Notes: generated by a model not told the origin, from the sequence alone. Shown: positions 43,533 to 52,976, counted from the stretch's first letter. The stretch is DNA of 64,000 bases from Arthrobacter sp. V1I7 (GCF_030817015.1 NZ_JAUSYS010000001.1:434001-498000); one strand, 5' to 3'. Translations and numbers: made by a program.

Positions 43533-44633
43533 CTATTTTCGCTGGAGTGTGAAGACGTCCGTGAAGCTGTGGCCCTCAGCCGGAACGAACCGCGCGTCGA
43601 GCTTCTCCGCCGAGGCGGTGACGTCCAGCGTGCCGAGGGCAGGATTCCGATTCTTGCCCGACCAGGTGGAGAAGTAGCCGGCTTCAGGATCGTTGTTTTT
43701 CACATTGTAGAGACCAACACCCCCGACGCCGACGGTGACAAAAACCGTTCCTGAGCCCTGCACCATATCGCCGTCTTTGTCAGTCATGCACGTGGCGGAA
43801 AACTTGGCGGGGACGAGCTCCGAGCACCTGCCGCCGAACCCCACCTGATGCGATCGCTGATAGATGTGGTCATGACCGGACAAAACGAGGTCCACCTTCT
43901 TGTCGATCAACATGTTCGTGAAGTCCTTGCCGGCCTGGCAGCTTTTCTCACCCACGCTGAAGCACAGGGCATGCATTCCGACCACGGTCCAGGGGATTCC
44001 CTCTGATCGTGCCTGATCGATGGCTTCCGCAGTCCAGCGCCAGCGTTCACTTCCCCGCGAATAATCGAGGGGCTGCCCGTTCTTAAAATCGATTCCCGGG
44101 GACACCATGATGAATCGCACCACCGGATTCTGCTCCGGGACGTCAACGCGCCACTGCGTCCCGTACTCGCCCTCAAGGCCGGGCAACTTGTTCGGAAGGC
44201 AACGGACGAATTTCTCGATATCTCCGTCCTCCCCGTTGCTCTCGTGGTTTCCGGTAATCAACTGATACGGGAAGTCGGCGCCCAATTTGCCGGTGACCAT
44301 GTCGCAGAATTCGTCCTCGAGTCCGGCCTTATAGCTAAAATCCCCGAGGGCAAGATTGAGTTGGGGGTCGAGACCCGCGATGACGTCCAGCACCTTTTTT
44401 GCCCCCGTCCCGACGCCGATGTCTCCCTGGGCGGTAAAGTGCACCGGTTCACCCGACGGCGGCGGGAGGATGAAGGTCGGGTCGGGCGCAGGCAGCGTTG
44501 GGGAAGGGGCGGTTTGCGTCGGGGGAGGCGTGGGTTCCGGCGGACCCGGGTCGCACGCGGCCAGCATCATGGTCAAACTCAGAAGACCGGCGCCCAAGCC
44601 GGCCCTGCCGCGTTTGCTCAGCGATCGGACCAC
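43533..44633 (-). CDS. Secreted metallophosphoesterase lipoprotein (calcineurin-like/purple acid phosphatase type)
   Basis: 366 aa from GTG 44633. Signal peptide with lipobox MLAAC (Cys about residue 26), then a Pro/Thr-rich linker. The dimetal motifs follow: FTAQGDIGVG, LALGDFSYK, ITGNHESNG, VVGMHALCF and LSGHDHIYQRSHQ. It should hydrolyse phosphate esters at the cell surface. It resembles the purple acid phosphatase-like family in Micrococcaceae; substrate unknown. Confidence 0.9.
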   Translation of the reverse strand: MVRSLSKRGRAGLGAGLLSLTMMLAACDPGPPEPTPPPTQTAPSPTLPAPDPTFILPPPSGEPVHFTAQGDIGVGTGAKKVLDVIAGLDPQLNLALGDFSYKAGLEDEFCDMVTGKLGADFPYQLITGNHESNGEDGDIEKFVRCLPNKLPGLEGEYGTQWRVDVPEQNPVVRFIMVSPGIDFKNGQPLDYSRGSERWRWTAEAIDQARSEGIPWTVVGMHALCFSVGEKSCQAGKDFTNMLIDKKVDLVLSGHDHIYQRSHQVGFGGRCSELVPAKFSATCMTDKDGDMVQGSGTVFVTVGVGGVGLYNVKNNDPEAGYFSTWSGKNRNPALGTLDVTASAEKLDARFVPAEGHSFTDVFTLQRK

Positions 44634-44918
44634 GATTCCTCACTTCGATCAGAAGTCGGCGAAAGCTCGGTGTTCATAGGCCACCGTAGCTTGGCGCTCA
44701 GGCGAAGACCAGACCCATTGCGGAAGCTCCTGTGCCGCTGTACTTCGCCCCATGTTCGTGGGACGGGATACCGCCGACCGGAGCAGCTCGATGTAGCGAC
44801 GGGCACTGTCTTACGGGACGCACGGTGGGACTGGGATGAAGGTGTTCATGAGGGTTTCTTCACGACCGTTTCATCCGTTCTTCATCGTTGTAGTTCATCT
44901 GGAGGCACGAACCGGCTT
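44634..44918. other. Intergenic region
   Basis: No gene or RNA is recognised between the metallophosphoesterase start and the decayed phosphotransferase. Promoters for both sides must lie here but none is clear. Confidence 0.5.
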
Positions 44919-45998
44919 GTGCCGGAGGAAGTTTTGCGGGAGTTGAGGACCCCAGTGAACACGGACGGACAGAGCTCGAGTGTGATTTGTGAACTGGCGG
45001 AATGGACCGCCAGGACTCCCACACTCCACGGCGTGGTACCGCTGGTCGGCGTATCCGCCGGGTCCTGGAGCTGACGACATGGACTGGACCTCGCCCGTCC
45101 CCTTGTCTGCCGACGACGATGCCGGCACGACCTGGCTGGTCCGCCGGGCTTGGCCTGATAGGACGCCAGGGGACTACGTACTGGAGGTCCTGACACCCGG
45201 ACGGCCCGGCCGTGCCGCCGTAGCCGCCGAGCGCTGCGCACAGCTGGACATCCTGCTGGACGCCGGCGCTTTCGTAACCCCCAGAATTCTTTCCCGGAGG
45301 TCCCAGGACGTCATCGTTTTCAGTGCCATCCCGGGGCCGACTCTGTATGAGGTCGACTCCACGACGGACGATGAATCGTTCGCCCGCGCGTGGGAGAAAT
45401 GGTCTCGCGCCTGGGCCGGGCAGGTGAGCGGCTCCAAGGGCCCCGCCGCACAGGGCGTTCTTAACAACCTTCCCCTGCATTCAGCAGAGCTGGAAGCCAC
45501 CAGGGTGTGGCGGCTGGTGGACCTCTGGTTGCATCACAATTAAACTGTCCCGGAACTGACATCTGCGGGTGACTCGTTGCGCTCCGCTGCAGAGCAAGTG
45601 ACGACGAACCTGTTTCGGACCGCACCGGATCCACTGGTGTGGGCTCACGGAGGGCTTCACGAAAAGCAAATCATCGCCACCGAGGGCTCGTCCCCGCTTG
45701 GACTGCTGGACTTCGACAGTACGGCCCGGGCCGAGGCCGCCCTGGATTTGGCCAGCATGGATGTTTTTCTGGAGCTTCGCCTGCGGGAAAACGCATGACG
45801 TCGGCACGATACCGGACGTCACACACGCAGGTGCTGGCCACTGCGGAAGAACTGCACGTTAGTCCGGCCCGGTTCGATGCGTACTCGGACGCTAGGTGGC
45901 TCCGTCTGGGATATATGCCGCTCCGCGGTCGCTTCTCCCTTGCCCTCGCCGTCCTCGCGGAGAGGAGAGCCGCGCAGGTCGGCGAACTGAGGAAGTGA
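44919..45998 (+). pseudogene. Aminoglycoside-phosphotransferase-family kinase, decayed
   Basis: Fragments in two or three frames line up. First VLRELRTPVNTDGQSS...PLVGVSAGS, then after an extra C at 45064-45065 ADDMDWTSPVPLSADDDAGTT, LVRRAWPDRTPGDYVLEVLTPG, AAERCAQLDILLDAGAF, up to a TAA at 45541. In the same frame it goes on AHGGLHEKQIIATEGSSP and LLDFDSTARAEAALDLASM, the APH catalytic loop and metal Asp, with Gly replacing the usual Asp of HGD. Another shift at about 45796 leads to EELHVSPARFDAYSDARW. A stretch also seems missing after LTPGRPG. Substrate unknown. Confidence 0.65.
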
Positions 45999-46020
45999 CA
46001 GGGGTGTACGGGATCAATGC

Positions 46021-46155
46021 CTAGGGGCGGTTTTCTAGCGTGCGGGGGTCGGTGTTGGCACCGCATACGATCACGGCTACGTGTTCCTCGTCTTGGGGCA
46101 GGTACGCGCCGGAGGTGAGCGCAGCTAGAGCTGTCGCAGCCCCGTACTCGGCCGG
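46021..46155 (-). pseudogene. C-terminal relic of a PLP-dependent threonine/serine dehydratase
   Basis: About 44 codons ending at TAG 46021 (EYGAATALAALTSGAY, then EEHVAVIVCGANTDPRTL) match the C-terminal end of fold-type II threonine/serine dehydratases. The frame upstream gives no homology. Intact enzymes exceed 310 aa, so this is a scrap left after deletion. Confidence 0.6.
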
Positions 46156-46397
46156 GATAGCGAAACCCGGTACCGGCGCTGCCAACGCCAGGAACACCAC
46201 CACCACCTGGTCTGTGCCGCTACTGCGGCCACACCATTGAAGTCGCCGAAACCACCGTCGAACGCTGAGCCGACCGGATAGCGCGCCAACACGGATTCGC
46301 GGGCGTCTCTCACACCGTCGAGCTCCTCGGTGTCTGCGCCCTCTCCAAGGATCAGGCCCCGGCCAAAGTCCTCTGCCAGCACCCTTGCTCCACAATT

Positions 46398-46417
46398 GGT
46401 AATGAGAATCATTTGCA
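46398..46417. promoter_or_regulatory. Fur/Zur-family-like inverted repeat upstream of a Dpp/Nik-type importer
   Basis: AATGAGAATCATT (46401-46413) has perfect 5-bp arms (AATGA/TCATT) around GAA, flanked by GGT and TGC. It resembles Fur/Zur boxes (AATGATAATCATT; actinobacterial TGAAAATGATTTTCA). It stands about 60 bp ahead of the receptor gene at 46471. Confidence 0.6.
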
Positions 46418-46470
46418 TCTAAAGTGACTGGTCGGTATACGAAGTTTTTGACGATGCAGAAGGACCAACC

Positions 46471-48024
46471 ATGTTTGCGTACAGGATGAAGGCTGCGGTG
46501 GCGTCCGTCGCCGCGGTGTTGGTGATGTCAGGGTGCGCTGGGACAGGTGCGAACAGCGCTCCCGCGCCGCAGCAGCCGTTGAAGGTGGTGGGGCAGTTCG
46601 AGCTCCACAGCCTGGACCCGGCCACTAGCGGAGGGTTCTTCACGCGGCTGCAGGTGGCTGAAACCCTGGTTGATGCCGATAACCAGGGGGCGCTGCAGCC
46701 GGGGCTGGCGACGGAGTGGGAAGTCTCCGGGGACAACCTCTCCTGGCGCTTTACGCTCCGCAAAGATGCCCTCTTCCATGACGGAACCGCGGTGACGGCC
46801 GAGACCGTCACCCAAGCCCTGGAGACTGCCCGGGGCAAGGCAGCAAGCCCGCTGTCAACGGTTCCCCTGAAGGGCATCACGGCCGACGGCGGGGCGGTGC
46901 GGGTGGACCTGGCGGAGCCTTACGCTCCGCTGGCCGCAGTGCTGGCCCACACCAGCACGCAGATCCTCGCCCCCAGCTCCTACGGTGCAGGCCAGGCTGT
47001 GATGCAGATAGTGGGCTCAGGCCCGTACCGGGTGGAGCGGCTGGAGCAGCCGTCCAACATCGAGCTGACGGCTTTCGAGCAGTGGCAGGGTACGAAGCCG
47101 GCGATCACTAAGGTGAGCTACCAGGCCGTAGGGCGGTCAGAAAGCCGGGCGCTGATGGCCGAGAGCGGGCAGTCCGACGTCACATTCGGCATGGACCCGA
47201 CCAGCCTGCAGCGCCTGAAGCAGGCCGGCAAGCTGGACATCACCGACGTCACGCTGCCCCGCACGATCCTGCTCAAGGTCAATGCAGGCCACGACATCCT
47301 CGGCGATGTCCGCGTCCGGCAGGCGTTGAGCCTGTCCCTGGACCGTAAATCGATGGCAACGGCATTGCTCCGGGATCCCGAAATGGCAGCAACCCAGCTG
47401 TTCCCGCCCTCACTCCCCGAATGGCACCAGGACTCCGTCACCCCGCTGGAATATGACCCGGCCAGCGCCCGCAAGCTGCTCGCTGACGCCGGCTGGGCCC
47501 CCGGCAATGACGGCATGCTGGAACGGAACGGCCGCAAATTCACGGTCACCCTGCGGACCTTCCCGGACCGCCCCGAACTTCCCATCCTTGCCACCGCCAT
47601 CCAGGCCAAACTCAAGGAACTCGGCATCACGCTCGATGTGAAGGTGGGCAACTCCAGCGAGATTCCCGCCGGACACCAGGACGGCTCCCTTGAGCTGGGC
47701 CTGTTCTCCCGCAACTACGCGCTGGTTCCCGATGCGCTGGTCACCCTGGCCGATGACTTCGCACCCGCGGGCGCCGACTACGGGGCCATGGGCTGGAACA
47801 ACCCGGCCCTGACCTCGACCCTGAACACCATGGCCGGCGGCACCAACCCCGACGCCCCGGCCGATCGCCGGAAGCAGGTAACGGACATTCTGCAGAGCGA
47901 ACTGCCCGTCATTCCGGTGGCCTGGTACCGCCAGAGCGCCGTTATCAGCAAGCGGGTGGACGGACTCGCCCTGGACCCGCTGGAACGCTCCTGGCGGCTC
48001 AGCGACCTGACCTGGGCGAAATAG
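46471..48024 (+). CDS. Dpp/Nik-family ABC transporter substrate-binding lipoprotein (SBP_bac_5)
   Basis: 517 aa. Signal peptide with lipobox LVMSGC (Cys about residue 22). The SBP_bac_5 fold follows: LEPSLATEW-type motif as LQPGLATEWEVSGDNLSWRFTLRKDALFHDGTAVTAETV, GSGPYRVE, and VRQALSLSLDRKSM with FPPSLPEW. Receptors of this family bind peptides, nickel chelates or metallophores. The inverted repeat upstream and the absence of peptidase genes nearby favour a metal complex; this is inferred. Confidence 0.92.
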   Translation: MFAYRMKAAVASVAAVLVMSGCAGTGANSAPAPQQPLKVVGQFELHSLDPATSGGFFTRLQVAETLVDADNQGALQPGLATEWEVSGDNLSWRFTLRKDALFHDGTAVTAETVTQALETARGKAASPLSTVPLKGITADGGAVRVDLAEPYAPLAAVLAHTSTQILAPSSYGAGQAVMQIVGSGPYRVERLEQPSNIELTAFEQWQGTKPAITKVSYQAVGRSESRALMAESGQSDVTFGMDPTSLQRLKQAGKLDITDVTLPRTILLKVNAGHDILGDVRVRQALSLSLDRKSMATALLRDPEMAATQLFPPSLPEWHQDSVTPLEYDPASARKLLADAGWAPGNDGMLERNGRKFTVTLRTFPDRPELPILATAIQAKLKELGITLDVKVGNSSEIPAGHQDGSLELGLFSRNYALVPDALVTLADDFAPAGADYGAMGWNNPALTSTLNTMAGGTNPDAPADRRKQVTDILQSELPVIPVAWYRQSAVISKRVDGLALDPLERSWRLSDLTWAK

Positions 48025-48035
48025 GGGAATCCGCC

Positions 48036-49025
48036 ATGAACCCATCAAAAACCGCACTCCAGATCCCCGCGGGGCCGGCCGTGCGGGTACTTCGCCAACG
48101 CGCCATCCAGGCGGCCGCGGTGGTGCTGCTCGTCTCAACAGCATGCTTCGCCATCGTCCAGAGCCTCCCCGGGGACATCGCTTTCCGCATCGCCGCAGGC
48201 CGCTACGGCTATGACCACGTGACTGCCGCCTCCGCGGATGCGGTCCGTGCCGAGCTGGGCCTGGACCGGCCGGCATGGCAGCAGCTCCTGGACTGGCTCG
48301 CGAACCTGCTGACGCTTGACCTGGGCACCTCCCTGGTCACCGGAGCCGGCATCGCCGGTGAACTCGGGCTATATCTGTCCAGCAGCGTCCAGCTCGCCGC
48401 CGCAGCACTGGCCCTGGCCCTGGCAGCAGGCGTCACCGTCGGTGTCCTCGCCGCGGCACGGCCCGGCGGGGTCCTGGACCGGATGACCACCCTGTGGGTC
48501 TCGGCCGCGCGTGCGCTGCCGCCTTTTCTGCTCGGCCTGGTCCTGATCCTGTTCTTCTCTGTACACCTTGGCGTGCTTCCCGCAGCGGGCCACGGTCAAG
48601 CCAGCAATATCGTGCTCCCGGCGGCGACGCTCGCCGTCGGACTCTCCGGCCTTTTCGCCCGGGTAACCCGGGACACGGTGGTGCAGATCCGGCAGTCCGA
48701 ATACGTACGCTTCGCCGCGACCAAAGGCCTTGGCGGACGCCTGGTATTCCTTCGCCACATACTCCGCAATACCGGCGTGACCCTGATCGCCTATATCGGG
48801 GTGCAGCTGCTGATCCTGATCGAAGGCGTCGTGGTCGTCGAAAGCCTCTTCGCCTGGCCCGGGTTGGGGCACGCCCTGGTCCATGCGATTTTCTGGCGGG
48901 ACATCCCCATGATCCAGGCGACGGCGCTGGCCCTGGCGCTCCTCGTGGTCGTCCTGAACACCGTGGTGGACCTCGGTTCCCTCGCCCTTGACCCGCGTCC
49001 GCGCAGCCGGGAGGCAGTCCTGTGA
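48036..49025 (+). CDS. Dpp/Nik-family ABC transporter permease (DppB type)
   Basis: 329 aa, six hydrophobic segments. The N-terminal helix RAIQAAAVVLLVSTACFAIVQSLPGD and the EAA loop (VRFAATKGLGGRLVFLRHILRNTGVT) are typical of DppB/NikB. The later GVQLLILIEGVVVVESLFAWPGLG is the conserved end-loop. It starts 11 bp after the receptor gene and overlaps the next permease. Confidence 0.93.
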   Translation: MNPSKTALQIPAGPAVRVLRQRAIQAAAVVLLVSTACFAIVQSLPGDIAFRIAAGRYGYDHVTAASADAVRAELGLDRPAWQQLLDWLANLLTLDLGTSLVTGAGIAGELGLYLSSSVQLAAAALALALAAGVTVGVLAAARPGGVLDRMTTLWVSAARALPPFLLGLVLILFFSVHLGVLPAAGHGQASNIVLPAATLAVGLSGLFARVTRDTVVQIRQSEYVRFAATKGLGGRLVFLRHILRNTGVTLIAYIGVQLLILIEGVVVVESLFAWPGLGHALVHAIFWRDIPMIQATALALALLVVVLNTVVDLGSLALDPRPRSREAVL

Positions 49026-49912
49026 AAACACCGGCCATGACCACAAGCAACTCCATCAGCGAGGCCGCACTCAGACAGGCGCCGCCCCCGGCACCGCCCC
49101 GGGACCCCCGGCAGCGGCACTGGCTGATGACAGGTACACCAGCGCAGCGGGCCGCGGCCGGCCTGTTGGCCGTGCTGGTGCTCTTCGCCGTCGCCGGGCC
49201 GCTGGCCTGGCGGGACCACGCAGCCCAGGACCTCTCCCGGTTCCTCGAAGCACCCAACCTGGCCGAACCGCTGGGACGGGACCACGTGGGCCGCAGCGTC
49301 ATCGCCCGCCTCGCACACGCCACGCAACTGTCCCTGATGATGGCCGTGCTGTGTGTCGCCACGGCCCTGCTGGCCGGAACACTCGCCGGCATATGCGCCG
49401 CCTGGCGCGGAGGCTGGATCGACACCGCCCTCCATGGCGTGTCCGAGGCCTTCATCGCCCTTCCGGCCCTTCTAGTGGTCCTGATGTTTTCCGCCATAGC
49501 CAACGGCGACCTGTGGACGCTCTATCTGGGGCTGGCCCTGGCGCAATGGGTGGAGTACTTCCGCATGGTCCGCGCCCGCAGCGGCCTGGTGCTGGCCGGT
49601 CCCGCGGTCGAGGCCGCCGGAATGCTGAAGCTGGGCCCCGTACACATCATGCGCCGGCACCTCTGGCCCGAACTGCGGCCGCTGCTGACCACCATGGCGA
49701 CCTTCGGCATCGGTTCCTCCATCCTGGCCCTGTCTACCCTGGGCTTCGTCGGAGTCGGAGTCCGGCCGCCCACACCTGAACTGGGACTGATGATCACCGA
49801 GGCGTTCCCGTATTACCACGAAGCGCCCTGGATGTCCCTTGCCCCCGTCCTGGTTCTCACCACCATCCTGATCGGGCTCCTGAGCCTGCGACGCAAGGAA
49901 ACCAGCCCATGA
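49022..49912 (+). CDS. Dpp/Nik-family ABC transporter permease (DppC type)
   Basis: 296 aa from GTG 49022, overlapping the DppB stop (GTGA); ATG 49037 is an alternative. DppC/NikC landmarks are present: GPLAWRDHAAQDLSRFLEAPNLAEPLGRDHVGRSVIARLAHATQLSL (in parts), GVSEAFIALPALLVVLM and VEAAGMLKLGPVHIMRRHLWPELRPLL. It forms a heterodimer with the DppB-type protein. It overlaps the ATPase gene by ATGA. Confidence 0.93.
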   Translation: MKTPAMTTSNSISEAALRQAPPPAPPRDPRQRHWLMTGTPAQRAAAGLLAVLVLFAVAGPLAWRDHAAQDLSRFLEAPNLAEPLGRDHVGRSVIARLAHATQLSLMMAVLCVATALLAGTLAGICAAWRGGWIDTALHGVSEAFIALPALLVVLMFSAIANGDLWTLYLGLALAQWVEYFRMVRARSGLVLAGPAVEAAGMLKLGPVHIMRRHLWPELRPLLTTMATFGIGSSILALSTLGFVGVGVRPPTPELGLMITEAFPYYHEAPWMSLAPVLVLTTILIGLLSLRRKETSP

Positions 49913-51348
49913 GCATGCGCCTGAACAACCTCGCCGTCACCCACCACGGCGCCACACTGGTCGAGGTCGCCGACCTGGACTTCGAACGCGGATATCCGGT
50001 GACGATCGTCGGCGAAAGCGGATCCGGAAAATCGCTGCTGGCCCACGCGATCATGGGAACCCTCCCCGCAGCCCTCAGCGCCGAAGGAAGCCTGGTCATG
50101 GACGGCCAGGCCTACAACCTCGCCGAGCCGGGGAGCCGGCGGAAGCTTTGGGGCCCGGTGATGTCCCTGCTGCCCCAGGAACCCATGCTCGCCCTTGACC
50201 CGACGATGCGCGCCCGGGACCAGATCGCCGAAGGCGCCCGGTCCTTCACCGCAGACAGGCGGTCCGCGCGCCAGGCAGCGGGAACGCTGCTGGCTTCACT
50301 TGGTCTCGGGCACGCAACCGGGGCATTCCCCCACACCCTCTCCGGAGGCATGGCCCAACGCGTCGCGTTCGCCGCAGCCACCATCGGCGGGGCTCCCGTC
50401 CTGATCGCTGACGAGCCGTCCAAGGGCCTGGACGACCGTGCCCGGGCTGAGCTGGCGGGACTGCTCAGACGGCATATCGACGGCGGCGGCATCCTGCTGA
50501 CCATTACCCACGATCTGGACCTTGCCCGCGAAATCGGGGGCGACGTCCTGGTGATGAAGGACGCCCACATCATCGAACAGGGGCCTGCCGTGCAGGTTCT
50601 CACCGAGCCCGCACATCCTTACACCCGCCGGCTGCTCGCTGCCGAACCCTCAAACTGGCAGCACCCCTGGATGACAGCCCCGGCACCGCTGCATGAAACA
50701 GCCAGAGCCCTTGTCCGCGGAGAAGGGCTGGCTAAAGCCTTCGGCGGGCAGAACCTCTTCTCGGACCTCTCCCTCGCCGTCCATCCCGGGGAACGGCTCT
50801 CACTGAGCGGTCCGAGCGGCAGCGGCAAAACCACGCTGGGGAACGTGCTGCTGCGCCTGCTGCCCTCCGATGCCGGACGCGTGCACCACGCCGATACGCT
50901 CCAGGGAGGCAGGGTGCAAAAACTTTACCAGGACCCTGCCCTGGCCTTCCCGTCGGGAGTGCCTCTCCGCGACTCCCTGGGCGACGTGATCCGCCGTCAC
51001 CGGCTGGACCCTGAACGTCTGGAGGAACTCATGGCATCGCTCCGCCTCGCCCCGGTGCTGCTCACCCGCAGGCCCGGGGAGGTCTCCGGCGGTGAGCTGC
51101 AGCGCCTTGCCATCATCCGCTCGATGCTCCTGGAACCGGCCCTGCTTTTCGCCGACGAACCCACCTCACGCCTTGACCTCATTACCCAGGAAGAAACCAT
51201 TTGCTGCCTAATGGAACAGGTGGGCCGCCACCGCTGCGCACTGGTACTGGTCACCCACGACAATGCCCTGGCCGACGCTGTCAGCCACCGCAGCATCCTC
51301 CTCGGGACAGGGGAGAAACTGACCAAAAGTGCAAACTCCTTCGCCTGA
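49909..51348 (+). CDS. Dpp/Nik-type ABC transporter ATPase, two nucleotide-binding domains fused
   Basis: 479 aa, about the sum of DppD and DppF. Domain 1: Walker A GESGSGKSLL (residue about 37), signature LSGGMAQRVAFAAA, Walker B LIADEPSKGLDD, His-switch THDLDLA. Domain 2: GPSGSGKTTL (about residue 306), signature VSGGELQRLAIIRS, LFADEPTSRLDL, THDNALAD. Domain 2 therefore has the catalytic Glu (DEPT) and the switch His; both domains look active. It powers the 46471-49912 importer. Confidence 0.93.
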   Translation: MSMRLNNLAVTHHGATLVEVADLDFERGYPVTIVGESGSGKSLLAHAIMGTLPAALSAEGSLVMDGQAYNLAEPGSRRKLWGPVMSLLPQEPMLALDPTMRARDQIAEGARSFTADRRSARQAAGTLLASLGLGHATGAFPHTLSGGMAQRVAFAAATIGGAPVLIADEPSKGLDDRARAELAGLLRRHIDGGGILLTITHDLDLAREIGGDVLVMKDAHIIEQGPAVQVLTEPAHPYTRRLLAAEPSNWQHPWMTAPAPLHETARALVRGEGLAKAFGGQNLFSDLSLAVHPGERLSLSGPSGSGKTTLGNVLLRLLPSDAGRVHHADTLQGGRVQKLYQDPALAFPSGVPLRDSLGDVIRRHRLDPERLEELMASLRLAPVLLTRRPGEVSGGELQRLAIIRSMLLEPALLFADEPTSRLDLITQEETICCLMEQVGRHRCALVLVTHDNALADAVSHRSILLGTGEKLTKSANSFA

Positions 51349-51685
51349 ACGACTGGCGCTCCCTGACTCATCGACAGCCTGAGGCCATGAGCGACGGCGC
51401 TATAACTGTGACTTGACCGATCCGTCGTATCGGGTTGGAAAGGAACCGATGAGCAGGTGGGATTTGCCGGTTCCTGAGTCCCCGATCAGACACAGAGGTG
51501 CGCCTTTGCGGATTCAGTCCCCGGTCGGCAGGGTGTGGATGGTGGGGTCAGCGCTATGTGATCGTTTCTGTGAAGACACGATCAGCGGCATCTGAGCACG
51601 ACGCCCCCGCCGCCCAGGGCAAGCGAGGGACGTACCGAGGTGTTCCGACGGTCCCGCGCCACGTGACCCTGCCCGGATGGGCCGT
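51349..51685. other. Gene-poor stretch containing an IstB fragment
   Basis: No intact gene is seen between the importer and the isochorismatase gene. The only recognisable content is the IstB piece at 51442-51513. Confidence 0.6.
51442..51513 (-). mobile_element. istB: IS21-family IstB ATPase fragment
   Basis: The minus strand reads IRKGAPLCLIGDSGTGKSHLLIG, divided here as RKGAPLCLIG and DSGTGKSHLLIG, which carries the Walker A (GDSGTGKSH) typical of IstB helper ATPases. A stop precedes it and unrelated codons to TAG follow. It is a scrap of about 24 codons of a protein near 250 aa; no IstA, terminal repeats or target duplication are seen. Confidence 0.75.
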
Positions 51686-52273
51686 TCACCGCGGTGTTCG
51701 CGGCCCAGGAAAGGCAGCGGAAGGGTTGTTGAGGAGCTCCCTGATCTGCGAAACGGGAAGGATACGTTGACGGTACTCTCGGCTCAGGATGGTCTGCGTT
51801 GCTTGGGCCGCTGCGGCGTCCTCGGAGCCGGTGCCTTCGGATGCGTAGATGACGCGGAGATTGTGGGCGAAGGCGTCGGCCCCGGTCTGCGCGATGCAGT
51901 TGTGGGTGGACACCCCCGCCAGGACGATGGTCTCAACACTCCAATTGCGTAGCCGCAGCAGTAAGTCAGTTCCGACAAAGGCGCTGTCACGGGTCTTGAC
52001 CAGCTGTGGAACGCCGTCGGTCAGCAGCCCGGGAACAAAGTCGGCCTGCTCGCTGCCGCGGAAGATGAATCCCTGGTCGTCGTCGAGCATATTGAGGGTC
52101 CATGTCGACTTGTCTGACTCGTGCTCCGTTTTCACTAGGAGGGCTTTGCCGTTCGCGTCGGCTGCGGCGTTGATCAGCGCGTTGCACGCGGCCGTTAACT
52201 CGTCCCGCTGCCCGTGCAGGGCCGGGTCCTCGAAATAGGCGTTCTGCATGTCAACGACCAACACCGCGATCAT
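51686..52273 (-). CDS. Isochorismatase-family cysteine hydrolase
   Basis: 195 aa. The triad is visible: Asp in VLVVDMQNAYFEDP, Lys in VKTRDSAFVGTDLL and Cys in LAGVSTHNCIAQTGADAFA with the usual cis-peptide before it. Members hydrolyse amides such as nicotinamide, N-carbamoyl compounds or isochorismate ethers. The substrate cannot be assigned; it stands alone on the minus strand. Confidence 0.9.
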   Translation of the reverse strand: MIAVLVVDMQNAYFEDPALHGQRDELTAACNALINAAADANGKALLVKTEHESDKSTWTLNMLDDDQGFIFRGSEQADFVPGLLTDGVPQLVKTRDSAFVGTDLLLRLRNWSVETIVLAGVSTHNCIAQTGADAFAHNLRVIYASEGTGSEDAAAAQATQTILSREYRQRILPVSQIRELLNNPSAAFPGPRTPR

Positions 52274-52442
52274 CTCCGGCCCTTTCTCGCCTCGCCTGCC
52301 GACACCGCGACCACCACGTCCGGGGGCAAGCGCAGTTCCTTGACGGACCGGCTTCCCAGGTGCGGCTCGGTCCTATTCTTACGGCACCTTGGCCAGCCGC
52401 CCGGAATGGGTTTCCGTCCCCGAGGCGCACCTGCCTGGATGA

Positions 52443-52703
52443 TCATTGGCCGTCCGTGGACGGATAGCTGGCAAGGATGTAGTCTGCCGCGGCCGGTCCT
52501 GTCATCCGCAGCCGGCTGTGGTGCCGGTGGATGCCCTGACGGTGCATGGCAGCCCGGAAGGTCGTCTCGGCCGTTGGGTTGATGTGGTGCAGCAGGCACC
52601 AGCTGGTGTAGAGGCCGTAGAGGCAGTCGGGCTCCAAGGGGCGGCGCGTTTCGTCCGAGACGGTCGCTTCAAGGAGGAATCGTTCGAAGTGCGAAGTGGC
52701 CAT
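52443..52703 (-). CDS. Small hypothetical protein
   Basis: 86 aa from ATG 52703; ATG 52727 is also possible. It has a compact helical pattern (FERFLLEATVSDETRRPLE, CLYGLYTSWCLLHHINPTAE, TTFRAAMHRQGI) that looks like the small winged-helix part of plasmid/phage primase tails, but this is only a resemblance. No family can be named with confidence. Confidence 0.6.
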   Translation of the reverse strand: MATSHFERFLLEATVSDETRRPLEPDCLYGLYTSWCLLHHINPTAETTFRAAMHRQGIHRHHSRLRMTGPAAADYILASYPSTDGQ

Positions 52704-52976
52704 GACCGGTTCTTTCGGCGGGTGCATCCATGCGCCACCGTGCGGCTACAGCGGCTCGCTTGCGGTCGTGCACCCAACCGCAAGGGGTCCTCACCCTCGG
52801 GGGTGATTGGGACTCTCAATAATCTACGCAGTCCCCGCGCCCCTGTACAGGGCCAGTAGCGAACTTGCCGACACCGAGAAATTTCAGTAGAAAAGCACTC
52901 CCACGTCGTCGATCTATTCGACCCCTTCACGCCGTCGGTCGCAGGTCTCTAACGTTAAGGGAGCGGTGACATAACT

